Source: DATMNI01 sp035570275
Lineage (GTDB): Bacteria > Acidobacteriota > Terriglobia > Bryobacterales > Bryobacteraceae
Direction of reading: 5' to 3'
Assembly: GCA_035570275.1 (NCBI GenBank)
Contig: DATMNI010000034.1
Location: 1-23,619 of the forward strand
Length of the DNA stretch: 23,619 nucleotides
The notes under the pieces were generated by a model. The model was given only the letters and a program-made list of their open reading frames with translations. It was not told the DNA's origin and ran no database searches. Both the position numbers and the translations under genes were made by a program. Each line of letters starts with the position of its first letter. Positions within the stretch are counted from its first letter, which is position 1. Of the stretch, positions 1-6,598 are shown one piece after another.

Positions 1-47
1 CCGCGAGGGGGAGGGGCCTTTCAGGGAAAGCGGCGCGGAGAAAGACT

Positions 48-135
48 CTCACGCAAAGACGCAAAGTCGCCAAGAAAAACTTAAGTATTTCTCTTTGCGC
101 CTTTGCGCCTTTGCGCCTTTGCGCCTTTGCGTGAG
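48..135. repeat. Inverted octamer-repeat element
   Basis: The right arm (93-132) is five tandem copies of the octamer CTTTGCGC, the last ending in T. The left arm (51-74) is three copies of its complement (ACGCAAAG, ACGCAAAG, TCGCCAAG). The outer ends are perfect inverted repeats, CTCACGCAAAG at 48-58 and CTTTGCGTGAG at 125-135, with an A/T-rich spacer (75-92). The transcript could fold into a long hairpin. It begins 10 bases past the stop codon of the SIMPL gene. No coding potential is evident. Short tandem oligomer arrays like this are common between genes in environmental genomes; their function is unknown. Confidence 0.85.
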
Positions 136-145
136 ATCCGCTTTT

Positions 146-832
146 TTACTGCGTCAGCCCTATTTGAATTGTCACGGTGGCGTACACCGTCACGGTGCCG
201 GTCTGCACGGGTGTGGTGGCCGCGGTTCCCGCGCCGGCGGTCCCGACGACGATCGGAGTGTAGGACGTGCCTTCCTGCGCGGACAACACGGTTCCCAGTT
301 TGCCACCGAGGCCGGCGGCAATGGCGGCGGCATGCGCCGTGGCCTGCTTGGTGGCTTGCGTCAGCGCCTGTTGCACCAGCGGCTCAGGGTTTTGCAATCC
401 GAAGGAGAGACCACCCACGTTATTGGCGCCTGCCTGACTGGCGGCGTCAATCAGCAGGCCGATCTGCGAGAGGTCCGTGGTGGTGACGCGGACGGTGTTC
501 GTGGCCGTGTAGCCGATGATGACGGAGGGCTGGCCGGGTGTGGTGCTGTAACGCGGCGTAAGGTAGTAGTTCACGGTTTGCAGCGTGCCCGCCGCGCCCA
601 GCACTTTGCTCAACGCTGCCTGCACGGTGCTGCTCAAGCCGGCGTTTTGCTGCGAGGCGTCTTGAGCCGTAGTGCCGTTAGTGACCACTCCCACGTCCAG
701 TTGCGCCTGGTCGGGTTTGGCGGTGATGGTGGCGCTTCCGTTGGCTTGCACGCTGGGCACGGCGGCCGTCTGTGCAGCCAGCGCGGAACAGGAAAGAATC
801 AAAACGAGTCGAGATGAAATCGTCCGCACCAT
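146..832 (-). CDS. SIMPL (DUF541) domain exported protein
   Basis: A 228-residue protein of the SIMPL/DUF541 family. Residues 1 to about 21 form a signal peptide (basic MVRTISSR, hydrophobic LVLILSCSALAA, then AQTAA), so it is probably periplasmic. The mature part begins with the typical opening (VQANGSATITAKPDQAQLDVGV) and carries the central stretch YTATNTVRV and the late-family segment QATKQATAHAAAIAAGLGGK, both characteristic of SIMPL proteins. Family members such as BP26 and YggE are periplasmic and form oligomers; their biochemical role is not settled, and no specific function is claimed here. The gene is divergent from the TIGR03437 gene. A GAGGG sequence directly abuts the ATG, too close for a normal ribosome-binding site, and a promoter-like pair ends only 6 bases upstream. 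Confidence 0.85.
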   Translation of the reverse strand: MVRTISSRLVLILSCSALAAQTAAVPSVQANGSATITAKPDQAQLDVGVVTNGTTAQDASQQNAGLSSTVQAALSKVLGAAGTLQTVNYYLTPRYSTTPGQPSVIIGYTATNTVRVTTTDLSQIGLLIDAASQAGANNVGGLSFGLQNPEPLVQQALTQATKQATAHAAAIAAGLGGKLGTVLSAQEGTSYTPIVVGTAGAGTAATTPVQTGTVTVYATVTIQIGLTQ

Positions 833-838
833 CCCTCA

Positions 839-867
839 ACTATATCGCTGGCCGGGCTCGGCCTCAA
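839..867 (-). promoter_or_regulatory. Sigma70-like promoter of the SIMPL gene, possibly leaderless
   Basis: On the minus strand TTGAGG (867-862) is followed after 17 bases by TATAGT (844-839). Four of six bases match the -35 consensus and five of six match the -10. The -10 box ends 6 bases before the ATG at 832, so transcription would start at or next to the start codon. This fits a leaderless mRNA and the lack of a properly spaced Shine-Dalgarno. Inference from sequence only. Confidence 0.5.
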
Positions 868-1035
868 ACCGAAAGGCTCTTCACCGCAGCACGTTTGTCT
901 CGCCGCGCTCGGCAATTACCTGCGCGTCGAAGAGCGGGATGCGGCCTGAATCTCACAAAACGTGGTCGCCGCTCTCCCCCGTTCCGAAACCTTCGTGCCC
1001 GTCGAGCGTCTCATGGTGGGAGGTTTTCGATCTCA

Positions 1036-1806
1036 ATGCTGCGTGCTTCGCTTGTCCTCTGTCTGTTCCTTCCAGGGTCCGGCTTCGCCCAAAGCAGTCC
1101 GCTCAGCATCACCTCGGCCGCCGGTCTCGGCACGGGGCTTTCGGCGGAAGGGCTGGCCACCGCAACTGGCTCCGGACTGGCTGGGCAGACGGCTGCGGCG
1201 CAATCGTCGCCTTGGCCTACCACGTTGGGCGGCGTGACCGTTCAGGTGCAGGACTCGGGTTCAGTCTCGCGACCGGCCGGGCTGCTGTTTGTATCGCCAG
1301 GGCAGATCAATTTCCAGATCCCGGCAGGAACCGCTCTGGGACCCGCTGCCGTCACAATCAATAATGGCGGCGCGCTGATGACCGCTATCGTGCCGGTTCA
1401 GACGGTGGCGCCGGCCTTGTTTGCACTGAATTCCCAGGGCGTGGCCGCAGCTACGGCCGTGGCGATCGCTATTCCCACGGTGGACCAGTTCCCGGTGCCG
1501 GTGTTCCAATGCGGAGATACCGCCCAAAGTTGCCAGTTGGTGCCGATCGATCCGGGACTCGACAGGCCGGTCTTTTTGTCATTCTTCGCGACCGGAATCC
1601 GCGGCCGGTCCGGGCTGGGTAATGTGACGGTGAAGATGGGCACGGTCATCGTGGCCGCAACCTACGCCGGCCCGCAAGGCCAATTCGCGGGACTCGACCA
1701 AATCAATGTCCCCCTGCTGCTATCGCTGCGCGGCGCGGGTGAAATCAGTGTGACGGTCACCGCCGATGGCGTGACTTCGAACCCGGTGAAGGTCAGCGTA
1801 AAGTAG
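1036..1806 (+). CDS. TIGR03437-type C-terminal domain exported protein
   Basis: A 256-residue secreted protein made almost entirely of the acidobacterial TIGR03437 module. Residues 1-19 (MLRASLVLCLFLPGSGFAQ) are a signal peptide. The diagnostic segment LLFVSPGQINFQIPAGTALG is followed by VTINNGGA and by VQTVAPALFALNSQGVAAAT, and later by FFATGIRG and GLDQINVPLLLSLRGAGE, which form the usual TIGR03437 series. The domain normally sits at the C-terminus of large extracellular Solibacter proteins; here it stands nearly alone. Its function is unknown. The frame is open further upstream to 772, but only the ATG at 1036 gives a signal peptide and has GGGAGG about 12 bases before it. It converges on the oxidase gene with a 31-base gap and is divergent from the SIMPL gene. 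Confidence 0.85.
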   Translation: MLRASLVLCLFLPGSGFAQSSPLSITSAAGLGTGLSAEGLATATGSGLAGQTAAAQSSPWPTTLGGVTVQVQDSGSVSRPAGLLFVSPGQINFQIPAGTALGPAAVTINNGGALMTAIVPVQTVAPALFALNSQGVAAATAVAIAIPTVDQFPVPVFQCGDTAQSCQLVPIDPGLDRPVFLSFFATGIRGRSGLGNVTVKMGTVIVAATYAGPQGQFAGLDQINVPLLLSLRGAGEISVTVTADGVTSNPVKVSVK

Positions 1807-1837
1807 CGCGCGCTATAAGATCAGCTATCAGATCACG

Positions 1838-2935
1838 CTACCAGATCACCGAACGATCGATGCTGGCGACGGTCGGCCTTCCGGTAAGGGCCATGGCGAA
1901 TTCGAATTCACGCCGCAAAATCTCCACCACGCGAGCGATGCCGGGAGCCCCCGCGACCCCCATGCCCCACAGATACGGCCGGCCAATCTGCACGGCCGCC
2001 GCACCCAGCGCGAGCGCCTTGAGGATATCGGTGCCGCGGCGGATGCCGCCATCCACCAGCACCGGGATGCGGCCGGCTACCTGGGCCACCACCAGCGGAA
2101 GCGCGTCAATAGTGGCCGGCACCGTGTCCAGATTGCGCGCGCCGTGGTTGGAGACGATGATACCGGCGACTCCGATCTTGACCGCGATGGCCGCATCGTC
2201 GGGGTTCAGAATGCCTTTGAGCACCACGGGCCGGCGCGCGAAACCCTGCAGCCACTCGATATCCTTCCAGGTGAGGCTGGGGTCCAGATAGTTCGGGTTC
2301 GGAAGATTCGGCAACTGTCTTGCGGGCCGTTCGCCGGCGGAACGCTGCTCGCGGTTGCGCAGGGCGAAGGTGGGGGAATCCACGGTGACGCAGATGGTAC
2401 CGCAGCCCAGATCTTCGGCGCGCTGCACCAGGTCGCGCGTGAAGCCGTGGTCTTTCTGCACGTAGAGCAGGAACCAGGTTGGCCCGGTGGCGGCTTTGGC
2501 GATATCCTCGATCTTCATTCCCGCGCTGCTGCTGATGACGTAGGTGGCATTGGCCGCCCCGGCGCCGCGCGCGGCCACCAGGTCGCCTTCCGGCATAATC
2601 AAACCCTGGCCGCCGGTGGGCGCGAGGACGATAGGAAACGGCAATTCGACGCCAAACAGGCGGACGCGGGTATCCACTTTCGACACGTCCACCAGCACGC
2701 GCGGTTTCAGACGGATGTGGTCGTAGGCTTCGCGATTCCACTTGAGCGTGATTTCGTCGGCCGCGCCTCCGATAATGCGATCCCAGACGCCGGGCGCGAT
2801 CTTGGTGTGCGCGTCCGCCTCGAAATCGTAGACCGAAAGCAGCCGGTCGAGGTCGGTTTTGGGAGGGGTCTGCTGGGCGCGTAGGCGGGCCGCGGCCAAG
2901 CCCATCGTGGACATCAGTGCGTGCCGCCGGGTCAT
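1838..2935 (-). CDS. FMN-dependent alpha-hydroxy-acid oxidase/dehydrogenase, Tat-exported
   Basis: A 365-residue member of the glycolate oxidase / L-lactate dehydrogenase (LldD) family, which oxidises 2-hydroxy acids to 2-oxo acids using FMN. Visible family features: PIVLAPTG (101-108), LYVQKD with Tyr158, VTVDSPTFALRNRE, Lys240 in VVLKGI, the catalytic pair His264 and Arg267 in SNHGARNLD, and the FMN phosphate loop DGGIRRGTD (295-303). The N-terminus MTRRHALMSTMGLAAARLRA resembles a twin-arginine signal, which would export a folded flavoprotein. The position equal to Tyr24 of spinach glycolate oxidase (in DYY) is Arg53 here (WDRIIGGAADE), so the substrate cannot be named. The frame is open upstream to 3136, but the ATG at 2935 is preferred because it gives the Tat-like signal and overlaps the stop of a small upstream frame (ATGA). 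Confidence 0.88.
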   Translation of the reverse strand: MTRRHALMSTMGLAAARLRAQQTPPKTDLDRLLSVYDFEADAHTKIAPGVWDRIIGGAADEITLKWNREAYDHIRLKPRVLVDVSKVDTRVRLFGVELPFPIVLAPTGGQGLIMPEGDLVAARGAGAANATYVISSSAGMKIEDIAKAATGPTWFLLYVQKDHGFTRDLVQRAEDLGCGTICVTVDSPTFALRNREQRSAGERPARQLPNLPNPNYLDPSLTWKDIEWLQGFARRPVVLKGILNPDDAAIAVKIGVAGIIVSNHGARNLDTVPATIDALPLVVAQVAGRIPVLVDGGIRRGTDILKALALGAAAVQIGRPYLWGMGVAGAPGIARVVEILRREFEFAMALTGRPTVASIDRSVIW

Positions 2936-3084
2936 CGCCGCTCCACCCAGGCCATGCCAACGGAGTACCTGGCGCCGACGCCGCTGCCGCTGGAAAGATG
3001 GCTGGTCGCTTCCAGCGCCACCGGCACCGGCGCGGTGGCAACCGGTGCACCCGGTGCCAGGGCGAACCGTGGCAGGGTGAACAT
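2932..3084 (-). CDS. Possible small 50-residue protein, function unknown
   Basis: A short frame starting MFTLPRFALAPGAP and ending GARYSVGMAWVERR. Its stop overlaps the oxidase start as ATGA, the usual form of translational coupling. GAGG lies 9 bases before the ATG at 3084; another in-frame ATG is at 3099. The sequence is rich in Ala, Pro and Val and I do not recognise it. It could be a real coupled leader gene, the tail of a degraded gene, or chance. The overlapping frame of the extended oxidase reading contains a CTGCH string resembling a haem motif, which I regard as accidental. Confidence 0.25.
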   Translation of the reverse strand: MFTLPRFALAPGAPVATAPVPVALEATSHLSSGSGVGARYSVGMAWVERR

Positions 3085-3199
3085 TCTCTGAATCCTCATC
3101 GCCTGTTATTCTCGCTCTCCGGCGCGCGAAAGTCACGCCCCCCGGAGTGCTTGACAGTGCACAAGAGCCTGGCGGTGAATCGGACCCTACGTTTTGCGG

Positions 3200-3967
3200 C
3201 TATGCCGGTCTAGCGTTTCGACGTTCTCGCAGTGCAACCGAGCCAAGCACCAACAGGCCGACGACGGACAGCATCAGACTGACCGGCTCGGGAGCCGCCG
3301 TCGATGAAGATAGCCGGACATTGTCGAATATGGCATGGCGGCCAAATTGCTGCTCGCTGTGGAAGATGAGCGAAGCGTTAATCGGCTGACCAACCAGGCC
3401 CGGGAATGTATTCGTATTTAAAGTAATTGTCTCGTCTTGCAGGACGTTGTCGGAAAAACCACCGCCATTGATCAAGGCAAAGGCAAACGAAGGCTGGCCT
3501 GGCGCAGGGAAGACGTCCGCCAGAGCGGGCGCGCCGGTGCCCAGTGCCAGACCAACGTCCAAAAGACTGGAGGCATTTTGTAAACCCACGCTGGCGGTTA
3601 GCGTATACAGCATGTTGGCCGCGAAGATGCCGAGATTGTCCGAGGTTAACCCATCGAGGGAGCCATTTGGCGGGACGATTGAGACAGGGTTCGCCGGACT
3701 GGTGTTATTGTGGTCGAGGTCTACTACCGCAAACTGCGAACCGGCCACTCCGGATACCAGGGGAGTTCCATTGGCAGCGATTAGAACGTCGGAACTAAAG
3801 GTCGGAGAACTGCTGGAATTGAACAGCGTCCAACCCGTGGGGTTTCCAAATCCTGGAGCGCTGTCCTCAAAGGAGAAGTTCGGTACTGGAATCGCTCCCG
3901 CAAAGCCGCGCCCAAGGGCCGCGATGCTCAGGACGGAATACAACAATGCTGTCGTTAGATTCTTCAT
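3200..3967 (-). CDS. PEP-CTERM sorting domain protein
   Basis: A 255-residue exported protein with a PEP-CTERM tail. The N-terminus MKNLTTALLYSVLSIAALGRG is a signal peptide. The body (IPVPNFSFEDSAPGFGNPTGW) resembles the jelly-roll-like PEP-CTERM proteins that begin with a PNxSFE motif. The last 31 residues show the sorting signal in order: Pro226-Glu227-Pro228, a hydrophobic helix (LMLSVVGLLVLGSVAL), then a basic end (RERRNARPA). Such proteins are processed by an exosortase (EpsH family) and anchored or released at the cell surface, usually in exopolysaccharide-making bacteria; no exosortase gene is in the window. The start at 3967 is chosen over 4009 because it gives the signal peptide and has AAAGGA about a dozen bases upstream. 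Base composition is visibly more A/T-rich than the neighbours, which may mean recent arrival. Confidence 0.9.
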   Translation of the reverse strand: MKNLTTALLYSVLSIAALGRGFAGAIPVPNFSFEDSAPGFGNPTGWTLFNSSSSPTFSSDVLIAANGTPLVSGVAGSQFAVVDLDHNNTSPANPVSIVPPNGSLDGLTSDNLGIFAANMLYTLTASVGLQNASSLLDVGLALGTGAPALADVFPAPGQPSFAFALINGGGFSDNVLQDETITLNTNTFPGLVGQPINASLIFHSEQQFGRHAIFDNVRLSSSTAAPEPVSLMLSVVGLLVLGSVALRERRNARPA

Positions 3968-4326
3968 TAGCTGATCTATCCTTTGATAACTGATTATGCT
4001 CCCGGTCAAGCGTCAAATGGCGATTTATCTTATATCTTCTTGTGAAGATTCTAACTATAACCAGCCGGAAGCGTTTTTCTTTTTGGTTCTGAGCTAGCAG
4101 GTTTGGAACCAATAGACGAACGCGTGTGAATACAAGTTGAAAGATCGGGCATCGCACCCCGGTGCAGTTCCTGCCGTCCATCAGGCAAGACCTGCCGTGT
4201 GGAGAGAGCGCGTTTTGGAGGGGAATCCCCATGGGGAATCCCCTCCCCAGCCGGTCAGCATTCCTGAAACGAATCGAGGGGCTTTTCGCCCAGACCTCTT
4301 CCGCCGTTTAGGTTGATGCCTTCTAC
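3968..4326. other. Gene-free spacer, relatively A/T-rich on its left side
   Basis: This 359-base stretch separates the response regulator from the PEP-CTERM gene. No reading frame in it resembles a protein. It should hold the PEP-CTERM promoter: on the minus strand a TTGACG/TTGACC pair (around 4000-4015) and CATAAT (around 3990) are visible, but the spacing is too short for me to call a promoter. The right half holds the hairpin described at 4217-4246. Confidence 0.5.
4217..4246. repeat. Near-perfect hairpin built from a doubled GGGGAATCCCC
   Basis: The 11-mer GGGGAATCCCC occurs twice in a row, separated by AT, with GGA and TCC outside. The arms pair over 14 positions with one A-A mismatch and almost no loop. 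It lies about 80 bases beyond the stop of the response regulator, so it could end or stabilise the lysine operon transcript. There is no run of T after it on either strand, so a classical Rho-independent terminator is not supported. Confidence 0.6.
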
Positions 4327-4704
4327 CTATAACGGCGCCAGGGCCCCGATCGCTTCCACGAGAACGCCTGGGTTTACGGGCTTGATCATGATGCGGGAGA
4401 CCATTTTCTCTTCGGGTTGGCCATACAGGTCGTCGGGCCAGCCGGAGAGCACGATTACGGGAGCGCGGCAGCCTGCATCGCGGATACGGCGGATCAGGGC
4501 GAGGCCCAGGGCGGCGTCCGGCTTGCCGGTGGAATTCGGAAAGCGCAGGTCCATCAACACCAGGTCGGCTTCACTCTGCTGGAGGCGCCGGATGGTTTCG
4601 TGAGGGTCCAGCGCCACGGTCACGTCATGACCGGCGGCTTCCAATAGCAGCTTGCGTAAGTCGAGCTGGTCTTGGTCGTCGTCTGCCACCAGGATTCGGC
4701 ACAT
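4327..4704 (-). CDS. Single-domain response regulator (receiver only)
   Basis: A 125-residue CheY-like receiver with no output domain. All phosphotransfer residues are present: acidic pocket Asp8-Asp9-Asp10, phospho-acceptor Asp52 (LVLMDLRF), Ser87 in VLSGW and Lys108 in IKP. After Asp52 there is a slightly long loop (NSTGKPDAALGLALIRRI). It would accept phosphate from a histidine kinase that is not in the window. The gene lies 23 bases after dapD on the same strand, so it may be co-transcribed with the lysine operon. A 7-bp hairpin sits in that gap and no clear ribosome-binding site precedes the ATG. Whether it controls the operon or is just carried on its transcript cannot be told from sequence. 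Confidence 0.9.
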   Translation of the reverse strand: MCRILVADDDQDQLDLRKLLLEAAGHDVTVALDPHETIRRLQQSEADLVLMDLRFPNSTGKPDAALGLALIRRIRDAGCRAPVIVLSGWPDDLYGQPEEKMVSRIMIKPVNPGVLVEAIGALAPL

Positions 4705-4709
4705 GCGCT

Positions 4710-4728
4710 GATCTACTTACTGTAGATC
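4710..4728. repeat. Small hairpin and repeated GTAGATCT sites between dapD and the receiver gene
   Basis: GATCTAC (4710-4716) and GTAGATC (4722-4728) are a perfect 7-bp inverted repeat with a 5-base loop. It fills most of the gap between the two genes and ends inside the dapD stop codon. GTAGATCT also occurs at 4722-4729 and 4736-4743, giving direct repeats 14 bases apart. It could be a weak attenuating or processing hairpin, or a protein-binding site. Confidence 0.55.
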
Positions 4729-5591
4729 TATCTTAGTAGATCTTCGAGTTGAATCCGTGTATCGGTTTTCGCATCGCGGTACTTTACGATCACCGGAGTG
4801 TACACGGAAATACCCCAGTCCTTGCCCGGACCGCTGGTAATGGCTCTGGCGCCGGCAATCACCACAGCCCCTTCGGGAATTACCAGGGGCTCTTCACCGG
4901 TGGCGCGGTGCACGGTGTGGCGCACCAGATCGTACACGCCCGTGGAGCGATTGAGGATGGCGCCGGTGCCCAGCACGGCGCGCCGCTTGACCACCGTGCC
5001 TTCGTAGACACCGCAGTTGCCGCCGATCAGCACGTCGTCTTCGACAATCACCGGCATGGCGCCCACCGGTTCCAGAACACCGCCGATCTGGCTGGCGGCC
5101 GAGATGTGGCAGTTTTTGCCGACCTGCGCGCAGCTTCCCACCAGCGCGTGCGAATCCACCATGGTGCCATTATCCACGTAGGCGCCGGCGTTGATGTACA
5201 TCGGCGGCATGCACGTGACGCCGCGGCCGATATAGCAGCCGTCGCGAATGCTGGAACCGCCGGGCACAATCCGCACGCCGCTCTGCGCCGTGAACCGCTT
5301 CACCGGGTAGGTGGACTTGTCGAAGAAGGGCATGCGCTCATGATCCACCGACATTTCCACCACGCCGCCCATGCGGAAGCCCAGCAGAATGCCCTTCTTC
5401 ACCCAGGCATTGACGCGCCATCCGGTGGACGATTGGGCCGATGTTTCGGCGCATGGTTCGGCGGCGCGGACGCGGCCTTCGTTGAGCGCCGCCTTGAAGT
5501 CCGCGAAGAGACGGAAATGCGCGTCTGTGTAAGTCGCGGGTTTCTCATCGAAGAGTTGTTCGATTTCAGTTTGCAGCGTTTCAGTTGGCAA
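4728..5591 (-). CDS. dapD: Tetrahydrodipicolinate N-succinyltransferase
   Basis: 287 residues. DapD transfers succinyl from succinyl-CoA to 2,3,4,5-tetrahydrodipicolinate, the committed step of the succinylase branch of diaminopimelate synthesis, in the cytoplasm. The N-terminal helical part is followed from about residue 105 by the left-handed beta-helix of hexapeptide repeats, with family segments INAGAYVDNGTMVDSHALVG, GSCAQVGKNCHIS and IGGVLEPVGAMPVIVEDD, which align with the E. coli enzyme. Active DapD is a homotrimer. The start codon is TTG at 5591, overlapping the last 11 bases of dapA, with a G6 run 8 bases upstream; no in-frame ATG occurs until far into the protein, so TTG is well supported. 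It is the last biosynthetic gene of the operon. Confidence 0.95.
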   Translation of the reverse strand: MPTETLQTEIEQLFDEKPATYTDAHFRLFADFKAALNEGRVRAAEPCAETSAQSSTGWRVNAWVKKGILLGFRMGGVVEMSVDHERMPFFDKSTYPVKRFTAQSGVRIVPGGSSIRDGCYIGRGVTCMPPMYINAGAYVDNGTMVDSHALVGSCAQVGKNCHISAASQIGGVLEPVGAMPVIVEDDVLIGGNCGVYEGTVVKRRAVLGTGAILNRSTGVYDLVRHTVHRATGEEPLVIPEGAVVIAGARAITSGPGKDWGISVYTPVIVKYRDAKTDTRIQLEDLLR

Positions 5592-6477
5592 CTGGTACGC
5601 CCCCCAGCAGCCCGATGGTCTCCAGCACCTTTTCGATTTTGGCCAGGCTGGCTGGGGCCGGCGGCACCATGGGAAGCCGGTAGACTGGCTGCAGCAGCCC
5701 CATCAGGGCCATGGCGGCCTTCACCGGTATCGGGTTGGACTCCACAAAGTTCACGTTCATCAGCGGCAGGTAGCGGGATTGAACGCGGCGCGCGGCTTCG
5801 AAATCGCCGCGGAGGCAGGCTTGCGCCAGTTCGGTCATGGGGCCGGGGATTTCATTCGACGCCACCGAGATCACACCCCGTCCGCCCAACGCGGCCAGCG
5901 GGATGGTGATGGCATCATCGCCCGAAAGAACCGTGAACGTGGACGGCACCTCATTCAGGACGGCAGCCATCTGGCCGATGTTACCGGAGGCTTCCTTGAC
6001 CCCTACAATGTTTCCGATCTGCGCCAGGCGCGCCAGCGTGGCCGGTTCCACATTGACGCCAGTGCGGCTCTGGACGCTGTAGACCACTATGGGCAACCGT
6101 ATGGCGGAGGCGATGGCCTTGTAGTGCTGGTAGAGGCCTTCCTGCGTGGGCTTGTTGTAATAGGGCGTGACCGAAAGGATGCCATCGGCGCCGCGGTCTT
6201 CGAGTTCGCGGGCCAGTTCGATGACCTCGTGAGTGTTGTATCCGCCCGCGCCCGCCAGCACCGGCACCTTGCCCCTGGCTTCTTCGATGGCGATCTCCAC
6301 CACGCGGAGGTGCTCGGCGCGCGTGAGCGTGGGGCTCTCGCCGGTGGTTCCGCAGGGGACCAGAAAGTCGATGCCCGCCGCGATCTGGCGCTGCACCAGC
6401 CGGCGCAGAGTTTCTTCGTCGAGAGACAAGTCGCGACGGAATGGAGTGACGAGCGCGGTGCCGCATCCGGTGAACAT
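5581..6477 (-). CDS. dapA: 4-hydroxy-tetrahydrodipicolinate synthase
   Basis: 298 residues. DapA condenses pyruvate with aspartate semialdehyde, the first step specific to lysine/diaminopimelate. Residues fall at the same numbers as in E. coli DapA: Thr44-Thr45 in CGTTGES, Tyr133, Arg138, and the Schiff-base Lys161 in VGVKEASG. The segment around Tyr133 reads YSVQSRTG, where the family nearly always has YNVPxRTG, so Asn and Pro are replaced. It is a TIM-barrel tetramer in the cytoplasm. GGAGG lies 4 bases before the ATG. It is preceded by the heptamer repeat element that separates it from dapB, so its translation is not directly coupled to the genes upstream; it overlaps dapD by 11 bases. Confidence 0.96.
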   Translation of the reverse strand: MFTGCGTALVTPFRRDLSLDEETLRRLVQRQIAAGIDFLVPCGTTGESPTLTRAEHLRVVEIAIEEARGKVPVLAGAGGYNTHEVIELARELEDRGADGILSVTPYYNKPTQEGLYQHYKAIASAIRLPIVVYSVQSRTGVNVEPATLARLAQIGNIVGVKEASGNIGQMAAVLNEVPSTFTVLSGDDAITIPLAALGGRGVISVASNEIPGPMTELAQACLRGDFEAARRVQSRYLPLMNVNFVESNPIPVKAAMALMGLLQPVYRLPMVPPAPASLAKIEKVLETIGLLGGVPVAN

Positions 6478-6490
6478 GTAGCCTCCAAAG

Positions 6491-6598
6491 AGCTTTCAGC
6501 TTTCAGCTATCAGCTATCAGCTATCAGCTAAACCAGCGCGGCGCGCGCTCGGGGGCCTTGCCTTAGCTGAACGCTGATCGCTGGCTGCTGATAGCTTA
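6491..6598. repeat. Inverted heptamer-repeat element between dapB and dapA
   Basis: The left arm (6491-6530) is tandem heptamers AGCTTTC, AGCTTTC, then AGCTATC three times and AGCTA. The right arm (6564-6598) is five degenerate heptamers of the opposite sense (TAGCTGA, ACGCTGA, TCGCTGG, CTGCTGA, TAGCTTA). A G/C-rich spacer of about 33 bases lies between them. The two arms can pair, giving a large hairpin in the operon transcript. The element fills essentially the whole dapB-dapA gap, and its outer heptamer contains the TAA stop of dapB. It has the same plan as the octamer element at 48-135 with an unrelated unit. Confidence 0.85.

Noticed and set aside
93..135. Octamer array as a CRISPR-like repeat
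   Set aside because: Units are 8 bases with no spacers between them; this is a simple tandem array.
3020..3060. CTGCH string resembling a c-type haem motif upstream of the oxidase
   Set aside because: It lies in an upstream extension of the oxidase frame that lacks a signal peptide and a ribosome-binding site; the better start is at 2935, so the motif is probably never translated.
4710..4743. Repeated AGATCT/GTAGATC sites as a phage attachment site or transposon target duplication
   Set aside because: No integrase, transposase or terminal inverted repeats are nearby, and both flanking genes are intact.
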